Shown: positions 23,635 to 34,501 of the stretch, in pieces
Position numbering within the stretch: position 1 is the stretch's first letter
How the letters are laid out: every line of letters begins with the position of its first letter
Assembly: GCA_022559845.1 (NCBI GenBank)
Contig: CM040120.1
Span: forward strand, 166,452,334 to 166,516,333
DNA from: Amorphophallus konjac
Taxonomy: Eukaryota; Streptophyta; Magnoliopsida; Alismatales; Araceae
Length of the DNA stretch: 64,000 bases
Reading direction: 5' to 3'
Program-made: the position numbers and the translations under genes
Notes under the pieces: generated by a model
What the model was told of the DNA's origin: nothing
What the model saw: only the letters and a program-made list of their open reading frames with translations
Database searches by the model: none

Positions 23635-24957
23635 CAAAGATCGATCTTAGAGAAATATTAAGCTCCCGCTATCTGGTCAAATAACTCGTCAATCCTCGGC
23701 AATGGATATTTGTTCTTGACAGTCTGTTGGTTTATTTGCCGATAATCAATGCACAACCTCATCGAACCATCTTTCTTCCTGACGAATAATACAGGGGCTC
23801 CCCACGGAGAAGTACTAGGACGAATGAAGCCCTTCTCGAGTAATTCCATCAACTGTTGCTTTAACTCTCTCAGTTCCGCAGGAGACATACGATAAGGAGC
23901 CTTAGAAATAGGAGATGTGCCAGGGATAAGATCAATAGACAAGATAACTTCCCGCTCAGGCGGAAGTCCTGGTAGTTCCTCTGGAAAGACATCAGGAAAA
24001 TCTCGGACAACAGGAATGTCCTTGATCTCAATCTGCTGCTCAGGGGTTGCACAGACAAAGGCTAGAAAAGCCTCACATCCACGTCTCATCAGCTTATCAG
24101 CTCGAAGAGCCGAAATAAGTGACACAGAGTTGTGATGCTTAACACCCACAAAAGAAAGTCTCGGGTGCCTAGTAAAAGACACTGAGCTAGAACTGCAGTG
24201 AACACTAGCCTCATATCGAGTCAACCAATCTGCTCCTATGATTACATCATAATCCTTCATGTCCATGCAGACTAAATCTGCTGGTAAGTTCTGTTCACCA
24301 ATCATAACCGTACTAGAGGGATAGAAATACTGGATTGCTGATCTAGTACCAATAGGGGTTGATATTTCCAACGGAGAATTCATCAAAACAGGTTCCACAG
24401 CTAAAGACTTAGCAAATCTCCGAGAAATAAAGGAATGTGTTGCACTAGTATCAAAAAGAACAAATGCTGACTTGTCGAATATAATAAGTGTACCTTCGAC
24501 GAGTCCACCATCCTCGGTTATTCCCGCTTCCTCAGCATGCAGAGCTTGGAGCTTGCCTTGTGGTTTCTTGAAGACTTGCGGTTTTGCAGGGGTAACTTGC
24601 TCAGACATACGAGGGCAATCAGAGATACGATGCTCCTTGCTTCCACATCGTAGGCATGCACCTAGCTTGCGCCAGCAATCCTCCACCCTGTGGCTAGGAT
24701 TATTACAAAACATGCAAACGCCCATGTATGGAATAATAGGGCCAGACTTCTTATCTTCACACTTCGGCATCTTTCCCTTCCATGATCCTGCTCCGGTCCA
24801 CGAACTCGACCCACTCGCGGGCCTCTTCTTGATATACCCGGGTTTGACACTCCCGGAACCCGTAGGTCGTTCCTTCTTAATGCCTGTGCCACGGATCCTC
24901 TCCGTCATCTCAAGGGTATCCTCCAGAACTTGTTCTTTCCTTACCATCTCGGAATAA
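23635..24957 (-). pseudogene. gag-pol: Tekay-1 gag C-terminus, protease and start of RT
   Basis: Minus-strand frame from about 24947 to a TAA at 23658, then a TGA at 23635. It has two CCHC knuckles in tandem ([14 protein letters not shown] and [14 protein letters not shown], about 24710-24610). A retropepsin follows whose active site reads F-D-T-S-A-T instead of D-T-G-A (about 24445), then [10 protein letters not shown]. Next is the entry to RT ([20 protein letters not shown]). The DTG to DTS change should inactivate the protease. A one-base frame change near 24957 separates this from the gag core. Confidence 0.85.
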
Positions 24958-25522
24958 GTGAAATCTCCAACGGTGCCAGTGAATTAATATAATGTAGCTT
25001 CAGACCATTGAGAAAATGCTTCACCTTCATTTTCTCGATGGAAATAAGATGTGTAGCATAATGAGAAAGCCGTGCAAATTGAGCCTCATACTTTGCCACG
25101 GACAACCCTCGCTGTTTCATGGCCGCGAACTCCGTGGCTTTCTTCTCTTGCACTCTATCAGAAAAATACTTGTTGTTAAAGAATTCCTCGAACTCTTCCC
25201 ACGTAACTTGCCAGTCACCGAGAGTCGCCTTGATAGAATCCCACCAAGTACGTGCATCACGTTCCAGTTGAAATGTGGACAAAAGGACACGCTCCTGGTT
25301 GGTGCATTGCATAACTTCAAAGATTCTCCCCATCTCATCTAGCTAGTGCTCGGCTTGGTCGGGGTCGGTCGAACCAGCGAATCTAGGTGGATTCATCCCG
25401 TGGAAATTCCGGTATAAATCACCGGTGCCATGCTGTGCTGCTCCTGCCTGAGCTACCTATTGAAGGGCCTGAGTAAGGCCTTGAACAGTGCACTGTAGGG
25501 CCTGAGTAAGGCCTTGAACCAG
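24941..25522 (-). pseudogene. gag: Tekay-1 gag core, truncated at its start
   Basis: Minus strand. A repeated Q-G-L-T-Q-A-L-Q motif (25520-25460) precedes F-H-G-M-N-P-P-R-F-A-G, then the gag core with R-D-A-R-T-W-W-D and F-F-N-N-K-Y-F and Y-E-A-Q-F-A-R-L-S. In-frame TAGs are at 25457 and 25343. The frame ends at a TAA at 24941 after the frame change near 24957. The start codon and everything upstream are missing at the junction with Chromo-1. Confidence 0.85.
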
Positions 25523-26850
25523 ACTTTTCCAAAGTCTTTGAGATATTTTGTGATGCCTCTGGCGTAGGAATAGGAGGAGTGCTCAGCCAGGAAAGCCACC
25601 CCGTGGCTTATTTCAGTGAGAAGCTTTCTGATGCAAAGCTTCGTTACTCCACCTATGATAAGGAGTTCTATGCCGTGGTCCAAGCCCTCAAACACTGGAG
25701 ACACTATCTCTTACCTCAAGAGTTTGTCTTATATTCGGACCACGAGGCTCTGAAATTCCTTAGCTCTCAGAAGGGCTTAAACCCTAGGCATGGTCGGTGG
25801 GTAGAATTCATCCAGTCTTTTACATTTGTCCTAAAACATAAGGCTGGAAAGGAAAATAAGGTGGCCGACGTCTTGAGTCGAAGGGTCTCCCTTCTTTCCA
25901 CTGTTCGGGTAGAGGTCACCGGCTTTTACCGCATGAAGGAACTCTATGGAGAGTGTCCTGATTTTGGCCCTGCCTACTCTGCTCTGTCTGCTGGACCCTC
26001 GATAGCCTTTTCTGACTATCTACTCCAGGATGGTTTTCTATTTCGAGAACAGCAACTCTGTGTCCCGAGGACATCTGTTCGGGACTTCCTGATTTGGGAA
26101 ATGCATGCTGGAGGTCTTGCTGGTCACTTTAGCCGCAATAAGACCATCCATTCTGTGGAGGAGCACTTCTATTGGCCTGGCCTGAAGAGAGATGTGGCCA
26201 AGATTGTAGCCCAATGTATGACATGCACGATGGCCAAACAGGTCAAACATAACACAGGTCTCTACACTCCTCTCCCCGTTCCTGATCGACCATGGATTGA
26301 TGTGAGTATGGATTTTATCCTTGGTTTACCTCGCACTGCTCACAAGCATGATTCCATCTTTGTTATCGTTGATAGGTTCGCAAAGATGGCCCACTTCATT
26401 GCATGTTCTAAAACATCTGATGCTTCTAGAGTAGCCCATTTATTCTTTGATGAAGTCGTACGTCTGCATGGTCTCCCCCAAACCATCGTGTCTGACCGAG
26501 ATGTCCGGTTCACTAGTTACTTCTGGAAGATACTTTGGCACCTAGTTGGCACCAAACTCAAATTCTCCACTGCCTATCACCCACAAACCGATGGGCAAAT
26601 AGAGGTCATCAATAGGAGTTTAGGAAATCTTTTGAGGTGTCTCGTAGGGGATCATTCGGGCACTTGGGATCTTCTTTTGCCCAGAGCCGAATTTACATAC
26701 AACAGCTCCGTCAATAGGTCCATAGGTATGAGTCTATTTGAAGTCGTGTATGGCTACAAACCTAGGAAACCTGTGGATCTCTTTCCCCTTCCCCTCGAGT
26801 CTAGGATGTCCAAGTCAGCTGAGGAGTTTGCGCAACATGTCAAGAGTCTG
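25523..26850 (+). pseudogene. pol: RNase H and integrase core of Chromo-1
   Basis: The frame opens after a TAA near the junction. RNase H begins F-C-D-A-S-G-V-G-I-G-G (25545-25580) and continues through Y-S-D-H-E-A-L-K and K-V-A-D-V-L-S-R-R. Integrase has the zinc region (H-A-G-G-L-A-G-H; C-M-T-C-T-M-A-K) near 26100-26240, then core blocks M-D-F-I-L-G-L-P, V-S-D-R-D-V-R-F-T and H-P-Q-T-D-G-Q-I-E, so D, D and E are kept. The frame is broken at 26850 by the solo LTR and resumes in the same frame at 28961-28966. A GTG near 25579 is only an internal codon. Confidence 0.85.
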
Positions 26851-28960
26851 TGATGCGGGACGAGACCACGGACATGACTCGAATGAGGAATGCAGTCCTC
26901 GGACTCTAGGTGAGCTCGTGATTGTCCCTTAACGAGGGAAACGTCGGACGTGCACGGTTGAGAAACCGGCAAGAGCTAGGGTGGTCAATTCTCTTTTGTG
27001 CCCGGATCGGGTCACGGGACGGCTTCGCTCTCTCTCGCAGCAGCGGTGATATGAAAATATATAGCAAGCTAGGTCCTAAAACATGCTCTCTAGCAGCGGC
27101 ATATAAAACATATATGGAAATAAGTGAAATGCCAAGCAAGGAGCAAATACGATATCTCCACGCTCCCGGCGTGGGGAAGACGGACCCGGCCGAAAACCGT
27201 GCTCCCGGAACAGTTAATACACAATAATGACAGCAATGACTCACTGCCCACTCCACGCAGGGAGGTAAAGGGTGACACAATGGGGTCCGGGAGGACCGAA
27301 TTCGGGTTGACGGGCGGCTTCTCGCGTCTCTTCGGCAGCACCTGAACTTGTGACTGTGGGGCCCACGTGCTATCCGGAGGGGCCGTGTGGGGCCCGGTGG
27401 CACCACTATGGTGGGGACACTTGGGGAAGCGTTCCTTGGGCTGGCGGCACGCTGGAACGTCGAGCGGAGGCCGGGCGGCTCCGTTCGGCACCGGTTGGAA
27501 TAACCGGCCACGGATCTGCCGGTTCTGTTTTCCGACGCGCGCTCCGGCGAGAACGGACGCTCCGATCAGCCCCGATGTCGGAGCGACACGAAACCGACGC
27601 CGTTGGAAAGCTAACTTGATGTCCTTCAACCTAGGTCTAGAGATCAGACCTGTATCTACACGGATCTGGGCTTTATTAAATTTTTGAGTTCCTGGTGTAC
27701 AGTAGCCGAACTCTCAGTTATCTAGGGAACTTGTCTGAGAACGGCTGTTTACCACAAGGTAGATGTCCGATTCAGCTCATAAGCTCTTCACAAAAGTTTT
27801 AGGATTTTGAACAAGGAAGATGGAAATATTTTTTGTGGACTGATTGGATGTGGCTACGAATTGATATGATTTTTTCACTGGAAGGTGGTCGGATCTGGAA
27901 ATTGGCTGACAGTACTGTAGCTGAAGAAGAACATGATTTTTGAAAAATGGTTGGAGGACTTATCAAAAATTAAGAAAATTCATAGAGTGAGGGGACAGTG
28001 GACAGAACATCCAATAAAATTGGGAGGGTTTGGACAAATCAACAAGATGGTCGGAGGGGGGGATTACAGGGGTGCTGTCACACAGATCTGAAACTGGACA
28101 GAACTAGGAAATAGAAAAACATGAAATTTGAAAAATAGTAAATGATGGAATTTGGACGGGATTGTTTTTGTGGTGGTGAATATTGAAGACAGGAACACAC
28201 CATAAACGTTTCAGATCAATAAGATCTCGGGGTTGATAGCAGAAATTCCGAGATGAAGCTTCTACCCAGGATGGACAGAACACTGAAGTCGACTTCGCGG
28301 CGGCTCGAAGGCGGCATGAACGGCGGCGGCGGCACCGGAGATGAACTCAGAGATTGAGGGGGAGGAGATAGAAGATATCCACTCTAGAATTGGGGGTTGG
28401 AGGAGATGAACACCAGGGGAGAGAGGTAGGGGCGCAAGAAGCTCTTTGGCCTTTCAACAATTTTCTAACTTTTCATTAATTTCCACATGAAAATACAACC
28501 TTTTATGTGCTAGGTATCAAATCTAATGTAGACCCTTGGATCTAGGGATGGTGAATGGAGGGTTGGGATGAAGTGTGAATAACACACACAAAAACAATAA
28601 AATAACAAGGGGAGGGGCGCCCCCTTGACCAAGAGGGGACAAGTTGGAAGGGTAGGTAGCCTACCTTGGAAAATTTACCCCATTTGTCTCCCATGTGGTC
28701 AATTGGCATTCAACCCTTCTAGATGGCCACCTAGGATGGTTGACTAGCCCCACATGAATGTCATGGACCAATGAGAAAGGGCTGACGGCCCCCTTGCTGG
28801 TCCTACTGGTAAATTACATAGAAACCCATACAATCCGTGGGAATGACGCATTGGCTTACAAAGCAGTACAATTGCGCATATACTTTCCCATGGATATACA
28901 AATAAACTAAAGGACATAAATGCAAAATAAAATGTACATGCTTGGCGTCGATTCCCATCA
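26851..28960. mobile_element. Solo LTR inside the Chromo-1 integrase
   Basis: The 2110-bp segment has ends TGATG ... CATCA and is flanked on both sides by GTCTG (26846-26850 and 28961-28965), a 5-bp target duplication. No internal element sequence is present, so this is a solo LTR from recombination between two LTRs. Its minus strand ends GTCCCGCATCA, like the Chromo-2 LTR end, so it probably belongs to a related family in minus orientation; the body differs. The GC-rich middle (27200-27600) has open frames with no family resemblance. Confidence 0.92.
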
Positions 28961-29652
28961 GTCTGCATGAGTCGATTAGTAAGCAAATCAACCTCATTAA
29001 TGAGACTTATAAAAAATTGGCTGATTTGCATAGGCGTCACCATGAATTTCAAGAAGGTGACTTGGTTATGGTACGGGTCCGGCCCGAACGACTCGCCTCG
29101 GGAGACGTTAAAAAGTTGCAAGCCCGTAGTGATAGTCCCTTCCCTATCCTCCAGAAGATTGGCTCCAATGCGTATGTTGTGGACTTACCTCCCGAATATG
29201 GGATTAGCTCGACTTTTAATGTGGCAGACTTAGTGGCCTACAAGGAATCCACAGCGATTCCTAGTAACACTTTCGAGCCTTCTCCTCCCATTGAGAGTGA
29301 ACCCACCCCTGTGCGTCCCACAGCCTCGACAGTACCACGCGAGCACATTGAGAGTATACTGGATGAGCAGGTGACCACTACACGGAGCAGGGTGTACCAG
29401 CGCTACCTTGTCCGCTGGCGAGACTGTCCACCATCAGATGATTCCTGGATCAGCCGGGAAGATCTCCAGCGCCTCGATCCAGATCTGCTGGAGCACTACC
29501 ACAGCAGTGTTCCCCCTTACTCGACGGAGTCGAGTTCCAACTGCCCCGGGAGGGTTGGTGGGGACACCGGGCCCACTACCGGGCCCAATGCTCGGAGTCG
29601 ACGCCGCACCGCCACTGCACCGAGCTTATGGCTCGGAGATCCGACTTCCTGA
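28961..29652 (+). pseudogene. pol: Integrase tail and chromodomain of Chromo-1
   Basis: Continues the integrase frame after the solo LTR. The DNA-binding tail has V-R-V-R-P-E-R and I-G-S-N-A-Y-V-V-D-L-P with G-I-S-S-T-F-N-V-A-D-L. A chromodomain follows (E-S-I-L-D-E-Q ... Y-L-V-R-W-R-D ... D-D-S-W-I-S), about 29345-29510. The stop is at 29650-29652, about 95 bp inside the LTR, so the last 30 or so residues are LTR-encoded. Confidence 0.85.
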
Positions 29653-30101
29653 AGACTCGACGTATTTGTGTGTATTGAGTGATACACGTATTTGTGTGTA
29701 TTCATCTTATTAGACTAGTCAAATAACATGTGTGTATTTTATGTATTTTATTTGGTTAAAACCCACAAGTCAAAAGTGGGTGGGTGGGCTTTGTTTTATT
29801 AGGCTAGGATATGTATGCAAATAAGGGAAATTGTGAAGGTATGTGTGTAATGGGCCTTCCCTATAAATAGGGGGCTAAGAGGTGTGTTACGTATGAATGA
29901 AAAGATTGAATGAGAGATTGTGTTGTGAGAGCTCTCCCCTCTTACATTTCCCTTCCCTTTTTCTCCTTGCGAGTTTGAGTGTCGCCCGGTGTGAGACCGT
30001 CCGGCGTGAGGCCGAGCTGCGTGAGGTAGCAACCTATCCGTTCCCGTCCTGTTCGCATCCCGGAGTTGCCGTCGATCCATTTCCACCTCGCCACCGCGTC
30101 A
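29556..30101 (+). repeat. 3' LTR of Chromo-1 (end approximate)
   Basis: Starts TGGTGGGGACACC after a purine-rich CGGGAGGGT, the same arrangement as TGGTGAGGACACG in Chromo-2. A TATA box (TATAAATA) is at 29872-29879, followed by a likely transcribed leader. The right end is set at GCGTCA (30101) because the next bases AATTTGAATCA resemble the LTR/primer junction of Chromo-2. That end is uncertain. Confidence 0.6.
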
Positions 30102-31472
30102 AATTTGAATCAACAAGTTATGTAATCTGAAATGCAATAAAGAAACCCTTCTAGACTGACCACAGAACAGACAGAAAAATAAAAGCTTATCGAGAAAGAG
30201 AGTTATGATGAAGCAGTGATCGAACATCTAACGTGCCAAAGCCAATTTGAGAGATCAGTCAACCAAATCACACAGATGAGATAGAGAGATTTTTAAGGTG
30301 GTTCGATTGCGATCCGTAATCTACGTCCACCCCTTACTCCTCTAGAGTAAGGCTTGCTTGCACTAAGCAATCAAAAACCGTAGACTCAGTCTGCTAACAC
30401 CCGCTGCCTGACAGCTTGCCCCGAGGAACACTCTCCTCGCTCTTCTGAAGACCAGAAGAGTCATTGGAGGTCCAACCTCCCTTCCTTTGCACTCGGCAAA
30501 GGGAACCCTGTGAAATGCTCCCAGCAACTCACGAACCAGAGGATAGTTCCTCTCTTCCTTCAAACACGATGGAGGGAAACCGGAGTACCTCTCCCTTGCT
30601 CCAAGTGAACTTAGAGGGTAACATAGTAGAATTGAAAAGGTGAAAAACTTGAAGGTGAAAATAAACGGAAAGGAAAAATCACCCAGAAACAACAACAATG
30701 TAGCTTCCGTAGAAGCAGACTTTCAGACTCAAGACTGGCGATCACTCAGGCTCTTCTCTTTCTGAACTGGCTCTCTCTCTTTTTGATTTTTCTCCTGGAC
30801 TTTTCTCTCATCTCGAATGGGGAATTTCAACACTAGCAGAGGCTTCAGATATTCTCTTCTCTCTCTTCTGTCCTTCTTCTTTTTCCTAGCATTTCGATCC
30901 TCTCTTATAAGCAGCAGACGATGGGCACGTGGATACCACGTTTCCAGCCCAAACTTTCACGCAGATCTGATCCTTCAAGGTCCCACGTGTCAGAATTGTT
31001 ATACCCTACCACTCGATGTGGTAGAATCATCTAGTTCGCTCCTTGCCTTGGATCACGTGTCATTAACTTGGTACTTTAAATTCCACGTGAGGTAAGTTCG
31101 CAGGTTGCTCAGTAGATGCTCGACCATATGACTCACCTGGCAAAGAAACAGACATGAGGCTTAGCTATTTGAAGATATGTACTGACATTGCCTTTCAACG
31201 ATTGAGATATGCATGGACTCTATGTAGTGGAATGCACAGACCTTAAATGCATGGACCTAAAATATACACTGACCCTTGCATGCGTATGGAAAAGTATGCA
31301 TAGACCTACATATGCATTATACAAAAATTGCACTGACCTTTATACGCTTAATGTAAAACATTACACCGACCTTCTATATGCTCAGGCTAAATGTGCACAG
31401 ACCTTCGGTAGTATATCACAAGGGATGCACCGACCTTCTATATGCATGATAAGAAATATGCACTGACCTTGC
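30102..31472 (-). repeat. Sire-R: Sirevirus-like LTR remnant
   Basis: Shares the block 'tttttaaggtggttcg' followed by 'ctacgtccacccc' (30290-30340) with the Sire-1 LTR, in the same orientation, but otherwise differs. It has no coding region. It is cut on the right by Tat-2 at 31473 inside a repeat array. The left limit is uncertain. Confidence 0.55.
31211..31470. repeat. Array of about 32-bp units with a GCACNGACCTT core
   Basis: About nine or ten imperfect copies of GCAC(T/A/C)GACCTT followed by an AT-rich linker with ATATGC. Examples are near 31234, 31267, 31298, 31330, 31363, 31395, 31427 and 31460, spacing 31-34 bp. Tat-2 is inserted at the last copy. Confidence 0.8.
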
Positions 31473-33219
31473 TGTAGATATATTTTCTCCTCCCGAATCC
31501 ATTCCTTTTCCAAATGTCTTCCCAATGTCTATTCTACCATATCCGACATGTGAAGCAAATGAAGACAGAAGAAATGGAGGAAATAAGAACCTGTGATCGC
31601 CACCAAAGCGCCGAACGTGATGAACAGTACATTGGAAAGAGGGAGAGACACTCGCCTGTCTGCAGCGCTGGTTAGATGAGCGGTTGATGGAGAACCACCT
31701 ATAGGATGCACGGTCTTACGATAGACCGCCTAAGGACGCTGCAGAAGATGCGGGAGGAAGCGCTCCTGGAAGTTGAACGGCTCTGTAACGACCGCAGGAT
31801 GAAAGAGGACGGCCGAAGATGCACCGCACGTCTCCTTGCACGGACAGAAGAGAACAGCTCGAGACCACCAAGCCATAAGTCGCAAAGGGGTCCAACCTCC
31901 ACCCTCTCCAGCCGGCCAGAGGGGATGGGCCTTGTGCTAAGGATTGCTGACCTGCAAAACAACGTAAAAACACAAAGAAACAACCAAGATTACAACTGAA
32001 TGGTGTAGTATATGTCAAAATAATGAGGAATGAACGTGACCAAGTGGAAAGGGGGATACCTGGGGGATTTTAAACCCCTAGGGTGTCAAAAACGCAGGTG
32101 GATGTGTGCATGGTGATGAGAATGAAGAAGAACGTGGGGTGAAAGTAATGCATGCGATGAAAAAGTGACGAAACCTATCAAACATAAAAGACTCAAAACT
32201 CGACTACTCCCTGAACCGGAGGCTTGTATGGACGTAGAAAGCCTCCCTCCTTGGTGCTAGGTCGCTCAAGAATGTGGCAGGGCTTTGCCATCGACCAAAA
32301 ATCTCCCTCCCTTTTCAAACCCGGCCTTTAGGGTCTATTTATAGAGCCTAGAAAGCCTAGCTCGAAATTAGGGTTCCAGTGGATATTAATCCGAGATATC
32401 AAAAGATAAAGTGAAGATAATATCTTCAACTTTCATTAGGATCAAATCTCATCCGATTTGGTTGAGAATCCACGGAGAAAATCAAGGACAATGTTGAGGG
32501 TTTAACCACGGATAAAAGGGATGAAATCTGTTAAAATTCAACAATCGACGGGATGAACGGTCTTACGATAGACCGCTCAATAGGATGGGCGGCCATCTAC
32601 TGGCCATCCAACCCCGTCGGTGGAAATTCAAAATAAATTATTAATAACCCAAATTATCCGTTGAACTGACCGAAACCTTCGCCATTGGACTCTCAAGGAT
32701 GAACGGCTCCGATGAGACCGTTCAAATGTAGAGCGACCAAAGACAAACTGTTCTAGTCCTGTCGGTGGAAAATCAAAATAGATAAGATAATTAGATAATT
32801 ATTTGAGAAAACCATCGAACGTAGGACTCTGAGAGATGAGCGGTCACCATTAGTCCGTCCATCAAGTTGAACGGCTAGGATAGGGCCGCATAAATGCTTG
32901 TCGGTGGAAATTCAAAAAATTACCCACAATATTCCAAAATATTTGGATGGTCTTCATTCAACCGCACAAGGATTGAGCAGCCAGGGATAAACCATACATG
33001 AAAATGGGCCTTTGAAACTTATAGAAAAGCCCAATCAACCAAAACCAAGGCCCGTTAAGCCCTGAATTAACTTGGACCTAACCAAGGAGGGAAGCAGCCC
33101 ATAAAATTGGCCCAAAACATGCCTGAAAATAGCCCCAACGAGTGATGGACAACTCGAGGCATCAACAAATGGGAGTAAGAGAAACGACTCAACTTATCGG
33201 CATAAAACGGGTGTCAACA
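31473..33219 (-). repeat. 3' LTR of Tat-2
   Basis: The 1747-bp LTR reads on the minus strand TGTTGACACCC ... TCTACA, the reverse of and homologous to the Tat-3 LTRs. A TATA box (TATAAATAG, minus) is at 32335-32343. CGG/CCG hairpins recur in it, e.g. CGGTCT-tacgat-AGACCG at 31711-31728. Confidence 0.85.
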
Positions 33220-34190
33220 GATTTCCCTCCTTAACGTCCTCTTTGCAGGGGAGCGAGCGGAGGTGAAGCGGAAGTGACATGGAACATGGAGATGGAGCGG
33301 AAATGCAGCGGAGTGGACCGCAAAAGCGGGCGTTAAGGCAAAACGACATCCATTTTTACCAACAAGCGACAGGAATCTTCCGGAAAACTCTGAACCAAAC
33401 GCAAGGAATGATCAAACCAAAAGCGACACCAATCTGGAGGAACTAAACTAAATGAAATAAATCAACAAGACCAACCTCATGGGGGACACAATCCCGCGGT
33501 CCAATGAGGAGGCCAAAAGCAGGTAGCAAAAATAAAGGAAACATGCTAAAGCTCCAGATGGGGACCTCGCAATCAACCAAACCAAGCGAATCGACCAAAG
33601 TGAACCTTTCAACTCGGAGTGGAATTAGTTCCTCTTACTCAAACTCTGAACGCACAGCTAACCATCACTAACGGGACATTCTTTAGGTAAACCATGGGGC
33701 ATGAAAGCTCAAAAGGATGCGTATGATGCATGCTGGGCTAAAATAAAAGAAATCGTTAAAACAAATGCAAAGAAAGATTGAAATACAACATACTCGAGAA
33801 TAATACTGCTAAGCTGGGAAAATCAGAGTCAAGATTCCATCCGCAACCACGGCGTGCAGGATAGAACCATCCTCCCTGTGCAATCCCAACCTAACGGCCT
33901 ATCCGAAGATCAAATACGTGAATCTGGATCATCATCATTTTTGTTGAAGGGGAACATCAGATCCTGGAACACGTAAATAACCAACTGGTTCTCGAGATAA
34001 TATAATATAGTACCATATAATAATGCGATAAGGGTGATAAGGATAGAAGGCCATACCTGACTTACCTGTGCAGGCGAAACGACAAATGAAAGCTTGATTG
34101 CTACACATGAAATGGTTAACAAGATTTGCAATAATATCAAAATTCATCAATTAAACATTAAGTGCAAATAATCTTCAAACATGAACGGTT
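33220..34190 (-). other. 3' internal non-coding region of Tat-2, with polypurine tract
   Basis: The first 13 bases are the polypurine tract (minus AAGGAGGGAAATC). The rest aligns in reverse with 51590-52431 of Tat-3, including a block around 'gcggagtggaccg' and one around 'cctgacttacctgtgcagg'. Homology stops near 34080. No coding region. Confidence 0.75.
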
Positions 34191-34500
34191 AAGGAACAAC
34201 CGCCCTACGAAGAACGGTCATATGCGAGCCGCATATATCATGGAAATTAGACCGACTTAAAAAGCTTACCGTTGACGATGAACGGTCAAAGATCAACCGC
34301 ATAAACCAAGAACGGTCTATCGCTAGATCGCACATCCTCTGCAACCTCGGAAAGCAAAACCCTTCGCCTCCCTCCACCGTAACCGACGGTGGGGGAGAAC
34401 GAAGGGCAACCGAGGCCATTCCCAACCCCTCTCTCCATCTCTCTCGCCCCCCCCCCCCCCCAAGCTCTCTCTCTTCTCAAACCCCCCCTCTCTCGTCCTT
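34190..34500 (+). promoter_or_regulatory. Probable promoter/5' UTR zone of the PMD gene
   Basis: Has CGG/CCG hairpins (near 34195, 34214, 34281 and 34311) followed by a CT-rich tract with a C15 run just before the first ATG. CT-rich 5' UTRs are common in plants. No certain TATA box. Confidence 0.35.
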
Positions 34501-34501
34501 C

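Larger units (their letters stand above)
18000..25522 (-). mobile_element. Tekay-1: chromovirus (Tekay/Del type), 5' truncated
   Basis: On the minus strand: gag (from 25522), two zinc knuckles, protease, RT, RNase H, integrase and chromodomain, then a polypurine tract and a 3059-bp 3' LTR. The 5' LTR and start of gag are lost at an abrupt junction with Chromo-1 near 25522. The element lies in the Sire-1 5' LTR; the left flank TTAGA (17995-17999) would be half of its target duplication. Confidence 0.9.
25523..30101 (+). mobile_element. Chromo-1: 3' half of a plus-strand chromovirus
   Basis: Begins abruptly within the RT/RNase H connection, then RNase H, integrase (split by a solo LTR), chromodomain, and an LTR whose start overlaps the coding end. 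Everything upstream of RNase H is missing. The protein tail is closely related to that of Chromo-2 (shared Y-G-I-S-S-T-F-N-V and I-L-D-E-Q-V-T-T-T-R-S). The clade within chromoviruses is unresolved. Confidence 0.85.

Noticed and set aside
27090..27629. 179- and 201-codon frames in the solo LTR
   Set aside because: GC-rich LTR body, overlapping frames on both strands, no domain.
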